Shown: piece after piece, positions 9,257 through 18,407 of the stretch
Layout: each line of letters begins with the position of its first letter
Position numbering within the stretch: the stretch's first letter is position 1
From: Bradyrhizobium sp. AZCC 1719
Lineage (GTDB): Bacteria; Pseudomonadota; Alphaproteobacteria; Rhizobiales; Xanthobacteraceae
Direction: 5' to 3'
NCBI RefSeq assembly: GCF_036924525.1
Contig: NZ_JAZHRU010000001.1
Coordinates: 4,927,001 to 4,991,000 of the forward strand
DNA: 64,000 nucleotides
Notes under the pieces: generated by a model
Databases searched by the model: none
Told to the model about the DNA's origin: nothing
The model's input: only the letters and a program-made list of their open reading frames with translations
Translations under genes and position numbers: made by a program

Positions 9257-10204
9257 ATGGTGCACGATCACGCTCACCACAATCACTCCCACGCGCATAG
9301 TCATTCGCATGGTCACGCGGGCCACAGCCATGCGCCGGATAGTTTCGGCTGGGCGTTCGCCATCGGCGCCTCGCTCAATACCGCCTTCGTTGTCGCCGAG
9401 CTGATCTTCGGCTACGCCGCCAATTCGCTGGCGCTGATTTCCGACGCCGTCCACAATCTCTCCGACGTGATTGCGCTTCTCCTGGCGTGGGGCGCGGCGT
9501 GGCTGGCGCAGAAGCAGCCGACCCAGCGGCATACTTATGGCTATCGCCGCGCCTCGATCCTGGCGGCCCTGTTCAATGCCGGCCTGCTGCTGGTTGCGGT
9601 CGGCGGCATCGTCGTCGAGGCGGTCAATCGCTTTTATGCCCCGGCGCCGGTCGCGGGCATGACCGTCATCCTGGTCGCGGCCCTCGGCGTCGCGATCAAC
9701 GGTGGCACCGCACTGTTATTCATGCGCGGCCGCCACGGCGATCTCAACATTCGCGGCGCCTACCTACACATGGCAGCCGATGCCGCCGTCTCGCTCGGCG
9801 TGGTGGTCGCCGCCGGCATCATCATGCTGACCGGTTGGCTGTGGCTTGATCCCGCGATCAGCCTTGTCATTGCGGCTGTGGTGTTCTGGAGCGGATGGGG
9901 TCTGGCCCGCGACAGCGTCAATCTCGCGCTCGATGGCGTGCCGCGCGGCATCGAGCTCTCCGATGTGAAGGATTACCTCGGCGGGCTGGACGGCGTCGTT
10001 GAGGTACACGACCTCCACGTCTGGGCCATGAGCACCAACGAGACCGCGCTGACCGCGCATCTGGTGCGCCCCGGCGGCAGCGACGATGCTTTCCTGCATC
10101 AGGTGTGCGAGGAGCTGTCGCAGCGCTTCAACATCCATCACAGCACGTTGCAGATCGAGGTCGATGCTGAGATCTGCCGGCTGGCACCGACGCACGTGGT
10201 TTAG
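9257..10204 (+). CDS. Cation diffusion facilitator (CzcD/ZitB-like zinc exporter)
   Basis: The 315-residue protein is a CDF antiporter that exports divalent cations, most likely zinc or cobalt, in exchange for protons. The first 28 residues are strikingly His-rich (HDHAHHNHSHAHSHSHGHAG), a likely metal-sensing tail. Six membrane helices follow. TM2 carries SDAVHNLSD and TM5 carries HMAADAAVS, the HxxxD-type pairs that form the transport site. A cytoplasmic ferredoxin-like domain closes the protein (VHDLHVWAMSTNE, then HHSTLQIE). Its stop overlaps the stop of the convergent gene by four bases. It opens a 15-kb run of metal-resistance genes. Confidence 0.93.
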   Translation: MVHDHAHHNHSHAHSHSHGHAGHSHAPDSFGWAFAIGASLNTAFVVAELIFGYAANSLALISDAVHNLSDVIALLLAWGAAWLAQKQPTQRHTYGYRRASILAALFNAGLLLVAVGGIVVEAVNRFYAPAPVAGMTVILVAALGVAINGGTALLFMRGRHGDLNIRGAYLHMAADAAVSLGVVVAAGIIMLTGWLWLDPAISLVIAAVVFWSGWGLARDSVNLALDGVPRGIELSDVKDYLGGLDGVVEVHDLHVWAMSTNETALTAHLVRPGGSDDAFLHQVCEELSQRFNIHHSTLQIEVDAEICRLAPTHVV

Positions 10205-10857
10205 CGGGCCGGCTGCGGCTGGCGCGACGGTTGGGACCGGAATGCAATCAGCGGTGTGGCAATCAGCCCGCTGACGAGCAGAAACCAATCCTGCGGCACA
10301 TGGAGCAAGATGGCCGCACTGCCTCCGATCAGCGACCAGACAAACGGAATGGGAAGGAGCCAGCGCGACAGGGGCGGCATGGTCGCAAGCAACATTCCGA
10401 AGGTAAAGATCGTCACCGGGCAGGGTGTGACGCCGAACATGGGCATCGCCGGGTAGGGATGCCCGGTCAGCATGCCGATCAGCGGATACAGGATCGCCGC
10501 GTAGGCTGCGAAGGCGATGCCGAGCCACGCTAGCGGTCCCGACCCAACAACGAAGCGGAGTCGGCCGCGATAGCAGCCCTCGTAGAAGAGATAACTACCC
10601 TGGATGACGAACAATGCGGCGAAGAGATACGCAGCCTTGTTGATGTCAGCAAAGAAAAGCGCGTGATAGGCGATCGCGGTCCAGAGCCACATCGCCGCGA
10701 GAATGGCAGCGATCGTTCGGTCGTCGCCTTGCGGCTTCCGGAACAGAAGCGCGACGGCGATGGCGCCGAGCAGATAAGCGACGATCTGAACTGGCCAGAT
10801 CGCGTTGTTGTACTTCACGAACACGGAAAGAAACTGTGCCGGCGTAAAAGGCAGCAT
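10201..10857 (-). CDS. DUF6064-like multi-pass membrane protein
   Basis: The 218-residue product starts MLPFTPAQFLSVFVKYNNAIWP and has six or more hydrophobic helices with FLSVFVKYN and GVTPCPVTIFTFGMLL among the recognisable stretches. This resembles proteins annotated as DUF6064, whose role is unknown. I chose the ATG at 10857 because the open frame upstream is the shadow of the chromate transporter region. The gene lies downstream of chrA on the same strand with a 97-base gap, so it may be co-transcribed. Its CPCT-like TPCPVT motif is conserved in the family as I recall, but no substrate can be assigned. Confidence 0.75.
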   Translation of the reverse strand: MLPFTPAQFLSVFVKYNNAIWPVQIVAYLLGAIAVALLFRKPQGDDRTIAAILAAMWLWTAIAYHALFFADINKAAYLFAALFVIQGSYLFYEGCYRGRLRFVVGSGPLAWLGIAFAAYAAILYPLIGMLTGHPYPAMPMFGVTPCPVTIFTFGMLLATMPPLSRWLLPIPFVWSLIGGSAAILLHVPQDWFLLVSGLIATPLIAFRSQPSRQPQPAR

Positions 10858-10954
10858 GATCAGCCTCGTTTGGAAGTAGGGTAAGGCTGCCGGCAGGGAT
10901 CGACTTGATCTAACGCAATCGCCGCTTGGCCCTTTCGTTGCTTCGAGAGGGTGT

Positions 10955-12355
10955 TCAGACGGCTCCAAGCAACCGCAACGCCACGCCCGCCGCGCAGGAT
11001 CCCGCCAGCACCCAGAGCATGCCGACGTTGAGCCGGAAGATCGCGGTCGCCGCTGCCGCCGCCAGCACGAACGCGGCGACATCGAGACTTCCCCATACCG
11101 GCATGTCGAACGAAAGCCCCAGCGAACGAACCGGGATGGTCTGCCGGAACAGCGTGTGCAATCCGAACCAGATCGAGAGGTTGAGGATCACGCCGACCAC
11201 AGCGGCGGTGATCGCGGTCAGCGCACCCGCGAGGCCCTTGTTGCCACGCAGCGTCTCGATATAGGGCGCGCCAAGGAAGATCCAGAGAAAGCAGGGGATG
11301 AAGGTGACCCAGGTCGCCAGCAATCCGCCGAGCGTGGCGGCCCACATCGGCGACAGTGTGCCGGGATCGCGATAGGCGGCCATGAAGCCGACGAACTGCA
11401 GCACCATGATTAGCGGCCCCGGCGTGGTCTCGGCCATGCCGAGGCCATCAAGCATCTCGCGCGGCTGCAGCCAATGATAATGCTCGACCGCCTGCTGGGC
11501 GACATAGGCCAGCACTGCATAGGCACCGCCGAACGTTACCAGCGCCATCTTGGAAAAGAACAGCGCGATCTGGCTGAACACATTGGCTTGTCCAAGCCCG
11601 ATCAGCAGCGCGGCCACCGGCACCACCCATAATAGCAGCCACACCGAGCTCACCTTCAGTGCGCGCCCCACGGTGGGGCGCGCATGGCCGGGCAGTTCGT
11701 CACCGAGGAGGCTGTCGACCGCCGCGATCTTGTTCCCACCGCCATGCTCGATGGCGGCAAACTCCGACCGGCCGCTGCGCGCGCCAAAATAGCCGACCAC
11801 GCCAGCCGCGACGATGATGATCGGGAAGGGGACGTTGAAAAAGAAGATCGCGACAAAGGCGATCGCGGCGAGCGCGATCATCACGCGGCTGCGCAGTGCG
11901 CGCTTGCCGACTCGGACCACCGCATGGACCACGATCGCCAGCACCGCGGCCTTCAGCCCGAAGAACAGCGCCTCGATGAAGCCGACATTGCCATAGGCCG
12001 CGTAGATATAGCTCAAGCCCATGATGGCGATGATGCCGGGCAGGATGAATAGCCCGCCCGCCATGATGCCGCCGGCGGTACGATGCAACAGCCAGCCGAT
12101 ATAGGTCGCGAGTTGCTGCGCCTCCGGGCCCGGCAACAGCATGCAATAGTTCAGCGCATGCAGAAACCGCCCTTCGGAGATCCAGTTCTTTTCCTCGACC
12201 AGGATGCGGTGCATCACCGCGATCTGCCCGGCCGGGCCGCCAAAACTCAATATGGCGACCCGCAGCCAGACCCGGAAAGCCTCGCCGAAGCTGATGCCGT
12301 GACCGGTTTCCCTGACGACATCGGGTTCGGCCGCCTTGTTCATCGCCGCGTCCAT
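10955..12355 (-). CDS. chrA: Chromate transporter ChrA
   Basis: ChrA exports chromate from the cytoplasm using the proton gradient. The 466-residue product is the long type with two homologous CHR domains. The first begins EAFRVWLRVAILSFGGPAGQIAVM and includes ALNYCMLLPGPEAQQLATYIG; the second carries MALVTFGGAYAVLAYVAQQ and MAETTPGPLIMVLQFVGF. The duplicated FGG and PGP motifs are hallmarks of the family. The ATG at 12355 shares one base with the chrB stop (TAATG), so translation is coupled. The length is slightly above the usual 400-450 residues. Confidence 0.95.
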   Translation of the reverse strand: MDAAMNKAAEPDVVRETGHGISFGEAFRVWLRVAILSFGGPAGQIAVMHRILVEEKNWISEGRFLHALNYCMLLPGPEAQQLATYIGWLLHRTAGGIMAGGLFILPGIIAIMGLSYIYAAYGNVGFIEALFFGLKAAVLAIVVHAVVRVGKRALRSRVMIALAAIAFVAIFFFNVPFPIIIVAAGVVGYFGARSGRSEFAAIEHGGGNKIAAVDSLLGDELPGHARPTVGRALKVSSVWLLLWVVPVAALLIGLGQANVFSQIALFFSKMALVTFGGAYAVLAYVAQQAVEHYHWLQPREMLDGLGMAETTPGPLIMVLQFVGFMAAYRDPGTLSPMWAATLGGLLATWVTFIPCFLWIFLGAPYIETLRGNKGLAGALTAITAAVVGVILNLSIWFGLHTLFRQTIPVRSLGLSFDMPVWGSLDVAAFVLAAAAATAIFRLNVGMLWVLAGSCAAGVALRLLGAV

Positions 12356-13173
12356 TACGGTTTCGCCTTGTTGGTCGGCCAATTGTGGGTCTCGCCGGTC
12401 GCGTCCCGGCACCATCGGTAGAACGCGTCGTACAGCGTCATGCCGGCTTCCAACTGCTCGAGATCATCATCGAACATGCGCGACAGCCCGAGCGAAGCCG
12501 CGAGCAGGCCGGGCGCTTCCGGTGACAGGTCGAGCCGCCCGGTGTCAGCGCCGCGGACCACTGTCGCCAGCCGCAGCAAGGGCGGCGTCGCGAGCCCGAA
12601 TTCCTCGATCATGACGTCAAACGTGCAGAGTTCGCCGCGATGGCTCCAGAATACGTTCTCGACGTCGAAGGGGGCGGCGTTGAAACGCTCGCTGACTCCC
12701 AGCACTTCCGGCGGTGTCACGAAGAGGAATACCGCGTTGGGATCGACGAACCTGCGGATCAGCCACGGGCAGGCGATGCGGTCGATCTTTGGCCGCGCGC
12801 GGGTGACCCAGACGGTGCGACCCTGCGCGTCGCGCGCGGGGAGTTTTGCCGCCGGCACCAGCGGCAGCTTGGCGGCCTTCCAGCCTTCGAAACCGCCTTC
12901 CAGCGCTTCGGCCGAGACGTGGAGATGGCGCAGCCAGGCTGCGGTGCCTTGCGCCAGTTTCTGGCCGCGCAGGCAGACGACGATCGCCGAGCGGCCGGAG
13001 AACTCCTCGCCCCAATCGGCAGCTTCTTCGTGGTTGCGTCTGACGGCGCCCGGAATCAGCCGCTGGTCGGCGGCAAAATCCTCGTCGGTGCGCACATCGA
13101 TCAGGGCCGGCATGTTCGCCGTGCCGATCAATTTTGAAAGCTTGTCGGGAGATATCGTGGTGTAGGATGACAT
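12355..13173 (-). CDS. chrB: Chromate resistance protein ChrB with N-terminal rhodanese domain
   Basis: The 272-residue product combines two parts. Residues 1-110 are a rhodanese-like domain (LIDVRTDEDFAADQRLIPGA) with the active-site loop IVVCLRGQKLAQ holding the catalytic cysteine. Residues from about 120 are the ChrB C-terminal domain (TRARPKIDRIACPWLIRRFVDP), found in chromate-responsive proteins. Classical ChrB has a different N-terminal DNA-binding part, so this fusion may act more as a chromate or sulfur-handling enzyme than as a repressor. It is first in the chrB-chrA operon and is preceded 24 bases upstream by a conserved leader (13198-13250). Confidence 0.92.
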   Translation of the reverse strand: MSSYTTISPDKLSKLIGTANMPALIDVRTDEDFAADQRLIPGAVRRNHEEAADWGEEFSGRSAIVVCLRGQKLAQGTAAWLRHLHVSAEALEGGFEGWKAAKLPLVPAAKLPARDAQGRTVWVTRARPKIDRIACPWLIRRFVDPNAVFLFVTPPEVLGVSERFNAAPFDVENVFWSHRGELCTFDVMIEEFGLATPPLLRLATVVRGADTGRLDLSPEAPGLLAASLGLSRMFDDDLEQLEAGMTLYDAFYRWCRDATGETHNWPTNKAKP

Positions 13174-13197
13174 GGCTGCGCCCTCGTCAAAAGAAAC

Positions 13198-13250
13198 GGG
13201 ACGCGATACTTGGGCATGTCGCCTCGTGGGGAGATCGCAACATCCCCATG
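13198..13250 (-). ncRNA. Candidate chrB-type structured leader upstream of chrB
   Basis: On the minus strand the block reads TTGCGATC, then CCCCACGAGGCGACATGCCC, then AAGTATCGCGTCCC, ending 24 bases before the chrB ATG. GCGAT and ATCGC can pair as a closing stem around an inner GGC/GCC hairpin. A near-identical block occurs at 16329-16382 in front of another gene on the same strand. I recall a candidate cis-regulatory RNA called the chrB motif, described upstream of chrB genes in Alphaproteobacteria, and this position fits it. I cannot check the consensus here; a shared promoter or operator is the alternative. Confidence 0.6.
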
Positions 13251-13461
13251 CGCGGAATTAAGCGCCTGTGGCTTCCGCTGTCAACCAGCTCTCGCGGGAA
13301 CCGTAGGATGGGTATCGCTTCCGCTCCACCCATCCTACGCAAGGGCGCTTGCGAAACCTCATATTCGGTTCTAGCTTTCCCCGTCGGGGACGAAGCAGGC
13401 TCCCCGTCAGACGGTCCGCCGTCCAAGCTCTGCGCACACTCGATTACGTCGAGGATGGCGC

Positions 13462-14703
13462 ATGGACGCTCGGATGACCGATATCGCGACCGAACCAAAA
13501 CCTTCCACCACCAACGCACTGATCCGGCTGCTCTATGTCGCACGCGGCCTGCGCGGCTTCGGCGACGGTTTTGCCGTCATCATCCTGCCGGCCTACATAA
13601 CCGCGCTCGGCCATGACGCGATCGCCGTCGGCATCGTCGCGACCGCCTCGCTGCTTGGCACGGCGCTGCTGACGTTGATCACGGGCTGGATCGCGCCGCG
13701 CCATGACCTGCGGCCGCTGCTGATCGCGGGCGCTTGCCTGATGGTGGCGACCGGCATCGCCTTTCCCGCCGTCGAGCATCTTGTACTCATCGCGCTGGTC
13801 GCATTCATCGGCACGATCAACGCTTCCGGCGGCGATCTCGGCGTGCTGGTGCCGCTCGAGCATGCGGTGCTGGCGCACAGTGTCGCCGATGAGCGCCGGA
13901 CCCAGGTGTTCGCGCGCTACAGCCTGATTGGCGCGCTCTGCACCGCTGCGGGTTCGCTTGCGGCCTCGCTGCCCGATCTCCTCGTCGCCGGCGGCAGCAC
14001 GCAACTCGCCGCATTCCGTCTGATGTTCTATGCCTATGCCGCGCTCGGCATCGCCTGCGCGGCGCTCTATCGCTACGTCCCGCATGCGCGCGGCGAGGAG
14101 CGGGTGCCACAGGCGCCACTCGGGCCTTCGCGCGGCACCGTCTACAAGCTCGCGGCGCTGTTCAGCATCGATTCCTTTGCCGGCGGCTTTGTCGCGCAGT
14201 CCCTTCTGGTGCTCTGGCTGTTCGAGCGCTTCGATCTGTCATTGTCCGCGGCCGGATTGTTTTTCTTCTGGTCGAGCACGCTGAGCGCGTTCTCCTATCC
14301 GGTCGCGGCCTGGATCGCCAGGCGCATTGGGCTGGTCAACACCATGGTGTTCACGCATATCCCCTCCAGCATCTTCCTGATCCTGGCGGCGTTTGCGGCG
14401 AACCTTTACGTCGCGCTCGGCTTGCTGCTGTTGCGCTCCGCACTGTCGCAGATGGACGTGCCGACCCGCACCTCCTATGTCATGGCCGTGGTGACGCCGG
14501 CCGAACGGCCCGCGGCCGCCAGCGTCACCGCCGTGCCGCGCAGCCTCGCATCTGCCGTCAGCCCGGCGATCTCAGGCGCGCTCTTGATGACGTCGTTTAC
14601 GGGTTTGCCGCTGGTGGTTTGCGGCACGCTCAAGATCGCCTACGACCTCGCTTTGCTGTTCTCGTTCCGCCATATCAAGCCGCCGGAGGAACAGGGGCGG
14701 TAG
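13462..14703 (+). CDS. MFS transporter
   Basis: The 413-residue product has twelve predicted membrane helices and the major facilitator fold. The loop between helices 2 and 3 reads LLTLITGWIAPRHDLRPLL, a variant of MFS motif A. It diverges from chrB and lies inside the chromate cluster, so an oxyanion or toxic-compound export role is plausible, but nothing in the sequence fixes the substrate. The ATG at 13462 is preceded by GAGGA at a usable distance; a second ATG at 13474 is possible. Confidence 0.85.
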   Translation: MDARMTDIATEPKPSTTNALIRLLYVARGLRGFGDGFAVIILPAYITALGHDAIAVGIVATASLLGTALLTLITGWIAPRHDLRPLLIAGACLMVATGIAFPAVEHLVLIALVAFIGTINASGGDLGVLVPLEHAVLAHSVADERRTQVFARYSLIGALCTAAGSLAASLPDLLVAGGSTQLAAFRLMFYAYAALGIACAALYRYVPHARGEERVPQAPLGPSRGTVYKLAALFSIDSFAGGFVAQSLLVLWLFERFDLSLSAAGLFFFWSSTLSAFSYPVAAWIARRIGLVNTMVFTHIPSSIFLILAAFAANLYVALGLLLLRSALSQMDVPTRTSYVMAVVTPAERPAAASVTAVPRSLASAVSPAISGALLMTSFTGLPLVVCGTLKIAYDLALLFSFRHIKPPEEQGR

Positions 14704-14752
14704 CGTGCTCTCACGTGACGCGGAGACCGGTGCGTCAACGCGGTTCGCGGGA

Positions 14753-15007
14753 CTACCAGGGCGATCGCCGCCCGTCGGGCAAGGGGTCCATCACACGTCG
14801 CTCATCCCGGACATGCGACCATTGCGCCAGCTTGATCTCCGGCGTTTCGGGCGTGTTGCCCCCTTCCGACTGATAGGCAAGTTTCTGGCTTGCCTGCACC
14901 TGGTATTTGGCGGCTTGCGCCAGCCAATACCATTGCTTGTCGGGTTCGTTCAGCGCGCGTTGGCGGCACTCGGCTTCCAATTCGCGTAAGCGGATCGCTT
15001 CCTTCAT
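14753..15007 (-). CDS. Small charged protein of unknown function
   Basis: The 84-residue product starts MKEAIRLRELEAECRQRALN and continues with WYWLAQAAKYQVQASQKLAYQ, giving a mostly helical, charged protein. No domain is recognised, although short proteins with this ELEAECRQRA-type start are familiar in Bradyrhizobium genomes. The ATG at 15007 has a GGAAG ribosome binding site; the longer open frame upstream looks non-coding. It stands alone between two divergent or separate units. Confidence 0.6.
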   Translation of the reverse strand: MKEAIRLRELEAECRQRALNEPDKQWYWLAQAAKYQVQASQKLAYQSEGGNTPETPEIKLAQWSHVRDERRVMDPLPDGRRSPW

Positions 15008-15297
15008 AACCACTTCCAGAGCCTGCAGGCTCCAACCTGCCGGAGCCTCGAAACCACCGGAAACCGGGGTTCCGGTCAGCTTCTCATGACAAAAACTTCT
15101 TGACGGCAGGCTATGCCAGTTCGACGCAATTGATTGAAATTTAGAAATGGATTGACGCGATAATTCGCGGATCTGGTTGGGTGCACCTGAAATCCGTTGC
15201 CAGATTGGTCGCGAATGGCCGCCGGCGCCGGCCTCGGCGCCGCCCTTGTTTTGATTCCGCCACATCAAACCGTCGAAGGAGGCTTGACGGGCCGCGG

Positions 15298-16188
15298 TCA
15301 ATGCTGCGCGACGGCCGTCTTGTCGAGCGCGGCGCGAACGTTGCGCGCCAGCTTCAGGGCGTCGTCGTTGGCCCAGAAATGAACGAAGAACATCCGTGGC
15401 TCTTCCGCGAGCATGTGGCTATGGATCGCGGTGACCTCGATGTCGCCGGCACGCAGCGCCCGGATCAGGGGATTGACCTCGTTGCCGGTTACGAGGAAAT
15501 CGCCTGTTATGGCAGCCTTGCCGCCACCGGTCGGCTGAAAGTTGATGGCGTTGGCGCCGCCGAGCGGCGTGTTGACCTGCATTCCGCCTTCCTTGGCGGG
15601 ATCGCGCCTCGGAATGCCGTATTGGTAGACACCACCATTCGCCGTGCCCTTGGCGCCCATCGCCTCGTCGAGCTTTGCTGTGTCGAGATCAACCGCAGGC
15701 GCCGCAGTGGCAGTGCTGGCCGGTGGATCGAACGGCGTCTTGCTTGCCGATGAAAGCGCTGCACGGATCGCGGTTGCCATTTTCTCGGGATCGCCGTGCC
15801 CGGCCACATGCATGTAGAAGGTCGCGGGAGAGGCGCGGAGAATGTGGTTGTGGATGGCAGTGATATCCAATCCGCTGTCCAGCAGCCTCGTCATGACGGG
15901 GGTAATCTCGGTCTCGAGCAACACCAGATCGCCCATCAGCATGGCCTCTCCGTGCATGGGAGCGAAGGCGACCCAGCCTCCGAGCGCCAATGCTGGCTTG
16001 ATCGCGACGCCGTCCAGCGTGACGTGGAGATCGGATCGCGGCAGCCCGTAACGATGCACTTCACCGCTTACCATGGCGGTCTTGCCGAGGGCGGCATCCA
16101 CCTTCTTCCAATCGATGGCATCGGCGCGGGCGGCATGCGACAGCAGCAGTGCGGCGCCGAGCGCGAGTAACGTGAGCGGGTGTTTCAT
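15298..16188 (-). CDS. Exported protein with two DUF1259 (LppY/LpqO) domains
   Basis: The 296-residue product has a clear Sec signal peptide (MKHPLTLLALGAALLLSHAARA) and two homologous DUF1259 units. The first unit has SGEVHRYGLPRSDLHV and ITAIHNHILRASPATFYMH; the second repeats these as GVYQYGIPRRD and VTAIHSHMLAEEPRMFFVHF. The paired IHNH/IHSH motifs look metal-binding. The function is unknown, but family members often sit near chromate genes. The ATG at 16188 has a near-perfect AAGGAG site. An in-frame ATG at 16308, with CGGAGG upstream, directly follows the second chrB-type leader and may be the start of a short upstream peptide or a relic. Confidence 0.85.
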   Translation of the reverse strand: MKHPLTLLALGAALLLSHAARADAIDWKKVDAALGKTAMVSGEVHRYGLPRSDLHVTLDGVAIKPALALGGWVAFAPMHGEAMLMGDLVLLETEITPVMTRLLDSGLDITAIHNHILRASPATFYMHVAGHGDPEKMATAIRAALSSASKTPFDPPASTATAAPAVDLDTAKLDEAMGAKGTANGGVYQYGIPRRDPAKEGGMQVNTPLGGANAINFQPTGGGKAAITGDFLVTGNEVNPLIRALRAGDIEVTAIHSHMLAEEPRMFFVHFWANDDALKLARNVRAALDKTAVAQH

Positions 16189-16328
16189 GGCGTTCTCCTT
16201 CTTGAGCGAGCCCCCAAAGATCGACCGGATAGCGCGCGGCATCCCGCAATGCGTGATGCCGCGCGGCCGAGTGTCAGGGGATGGATGAGAGAATATTTGG
16301 GGCATGCGTATGCGCCTCCGGAAAAACC

Positions 16329-16382
16329 GGGACGCGATACTTGGGCATGTCGCCTCGTGGGGGGATCGCAACTACCCCCATG
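16329..16382 (-). ncRNA. Second copy of the chrB-type leader, upstream of the DUF1259 gene
   Basis: The minus strand carries TTGCGATCCCCCCACGAGG, then CGACATGCCCAAGTATCGCG and TCCC, matching the block before chrB except at a few bases. The closing GCGAT/ATCGC pairing is kept. It lies about 140 bases before the DUF1259 start codon. The flanking bases outside the block differ from the chrB copy, so it is not merely part of a longer duplication. Confidence 0.6.
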
Positions 16383-16491
16383 GCCGTATTCAGCCACACT
16401 GACGCGGAGTGTCAACGCGGTCGCGCGCTGACATCAGCAGACTCACGCTCAAGTGACTGGACGCGATCGAGGCGGTTTCTCGTTACTGCTA

Positions 16492-17223
16492 TCAGATGAT
16501 CAGCACCGCTCCCGAGACCAGCAGCAACACCAGCACCACCTTCCGGAACGCCGCCTCATCCAGCAGGCCGTACAGCTTGAGCCCGGCCCAGGTGCCGGCG
16601 AACAAGGCTGGCAGTCCGATCAGGAACAACTTGATCGTGTCCTGCGTGATCGCGCCTTTGGCGCCGATCCATAGTGCGCTCATCAGGAAGATCGCAACTG
16701 CTACCGGCTGAAACACCGTGCGCTGCACGTCCTTCGGCCAGCCACGCAGGCCGCACCATATCGTCACCAGAATTCCGGCAAGTCCGGTGATGCCGCCGAG
16801 CACGCCGTTGAGGAACCCGACGGCGGCGTCGGCTGCGGCGCCGTCCGCTTTCACGGCAGGGATAGCCGGTCGCAGCAGCGCGTAGAGGCTGTAGAGCACC
16901 AGGAAGGCACCGACGCCCGCGCGCACATGGGCAGGGTTCGCCCAGGTCAGGACGCCGACGCCGACGGGAACGCCGAGCGCGGCGCCGGCCACGAACGGCC
17001 ACAGCCTTCGCCAGCTGAGCGCGCCGCGCAGCTTCCACACCGAATAGCCCTGCACGAAGAGCCCGAACGCGATGATCAGCGTCGCCGTTTGCAGCGGAGT
17101 GAGGATGTAGAGCCAGATCGCGGAGACGATGAGGCCGAAGGCGAAGCCGGAGAGACCTGCGACCAGCGCGCCGACGAAGGTCGCGAGAAAAAACAGCGAC
17201 AGTTCGAGCGTCGTTCCATCCAT
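16492..17223 (-). CDS. TauE/SafE family permease
   Basis: The 243-residue product is an integral membrane protein of the TauE/SafE (DUF81) family, whose members export sulfite, sulfoacetate or related anions. The N-terminal half shows FVGALVAGLSGFAFGLI and the second half repeats the pattern with FLNGVLGGITGLAGILVTIW, the usual internal duplication. Eight helices are likely. It lies upstream of the DUF1259 gene on the same strand, 303 bases away, within the chromate cluster. Since chromate enters by sulfate permeases, a sulfur-anion role makes sense, but the substrate is not shown. Confidence 0.88.
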   Translation of the reverse strand: MDGTTLELSLFFLATFVGALVAGLSGFAFGLIVSAIWLYILTPLQTATLIIAFGLFVQGYSVWKLRGALSWRRLWPFVAGAALGVPVGVGVLTWANPAHVRAGVGAFLVLYSLYALLRPAIPAVKADGAAADAAVGFLNGVLGGITGLAGILVTIWCGLRGWPKDVQRTVFQPVAVAIFLMSALWIGAKGAITQDTIKLFLIGLPALFAGTWAGLKLYGLLDEAAFRKVVLVLLLVSGAVLII

Positions 17224-17489
17224 GTGCCCGCTCCATACAAAAGCGAGCAGCGCTTGAATGGGATTGCCATTTAACGGGGAGGCTGCGATTTCCCCAGTTG
17301 CAGGCTAAGCCCGTCATGGCCTCGCGCGCAAGACGAGAGATTGATATGGGCTGCTGACAGTTGCCGCCATTTGCATGCAGATCGCGCGGTGCGAGACAGA
17401 AAGATTTATCCGAGCGCCGTCGAGACTCGCGTGCGCGATTTTCCCCACCATATGATCCGCGCGATAGATGCGGGCGACAGGGGGCGGCG

Positions 17490-18368
17490 TTGGGTGAATG
17501 GATCGGGGTCGCAATCGCGCTGGTCTCGAGCAGCCTCGGCGGCAGCGCCGCGGCGATCACGCGCTATCTTGCCGGCAACACCGATCCGATCACGCTTGCG
17601 ATCCTGCGATGGGGGATCGGCTTCTGCTGCGTGCTGCCGGCGGCGCTGCTCATGAAGGCGCGATGGCCGAAGCGCGCGGACTGGCCCGCCGTCGCCGCCC
17701 TCGGCTTCTGCTTCTTCGGCGTGTTTTTCGTTCTCTACAATATTGCCATGACGTTCACGACCGCGGCGCGCGCCTCTCTCGCGCTGGCGACGCTGCCGCT
17801 GCACACCATGATGGTCGGCGCTCTGCTCGGCATCGAGCCGCTGACGAAACGGAAGTCGATCGGGGTCTGCATCGCGGTGCTGGGTGTCGCCGCCGCACTC
17901 GCAACGGGATTGTCGGCCGCGCCGGCGGGCGCGTGGCGCGGCGAACTGATCATGACCGGCGCCGTTCTGTGCATGGCGTTCTACAATGTCTGGTCCCGGC
18001 CGTTCATCCAGCGGTCCAGCGCGCTCGGTTTCCTCACCGTGGGCATGGGCAACGGCGCAGCGGCCCTGATCCTGGTCGGATCGTTGACCGGCAGCATCAC
18101 ATCGCTCGGCCAGTTCGGAACGCCGCAATGGATCGCGGGGCTCTATCTCGGCGTCGCCGGTGGCGCGCTCGCGTTCATCCTGTGGGTGCTGGCGCTGGAG
18201 CGAGCGTCGCCGACGCGTGTAGCCAACACCATGACCGTCAATCCGGTTGCCGCCGGCCTGCTTGCCACTCAGCTCGTCGGCGAGCCGATCACGCTCAACC
18301 TCATTGTCGGGCTGGTCGCCGTGTTTGCGGGCATATGGATCGCGACGTCGGAGATCAGGAAGCCGTAG
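17490..18368 (+). CDS. DMT/EamA family permease
   Basis: The 292-residue product has ten hydrophobic helices in two EamA repeats, the first around GGSAAAITRYLAGNTDPITLAILRWG and the second after AWRGELIMTGAVLCMAFYNVWSRP. Family members export metabolites or drugs; the substrate here is unknown. I placed the start at the TTG at 17490 because it precedes the first helix and has a G-rich site upstream; the frame is open earlier, but that part is Arg-rich and does not look like protein. No clear partner gene is present. Confidence 0.8.
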   Translation: MGEWIGVAIALVSSSLGGSAAAITRYLAGNTDPITLAILRWGIGFCCVLPAALLMKARWPKRADWPAVAALGFCFFGVFFVLYNIAMTFTTAARASLALATLPLHTMMVGALLGIEPLTKRKSIGVCIAVLGVAAALATGLSAAPAGAWRGELIMTGAVLCMAFYNVWSRPFIQRSSALGFLTVGMGNGAAALILVGSLTGSITSLGQFGTPQWIAGLYLGVAGGALAFILWVLALERASPTRVANTMTVNPVAAGLLATQLVGEPITLNLIVGLVAVFAGIWIATSEIRKP

Positions 18369-18407
18369 GCTCGCAAACCTGACGCCGCATGCCATCTACG
18401 CCCTAAC

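Noticed and set aside
16189..16371. N-terminal extension of the DUF1259 protein to a TTG at 16371
   Set aside because: The extension encodes the structured leader; a clear signal peptide and AAGGAG site mark the start at 16188.
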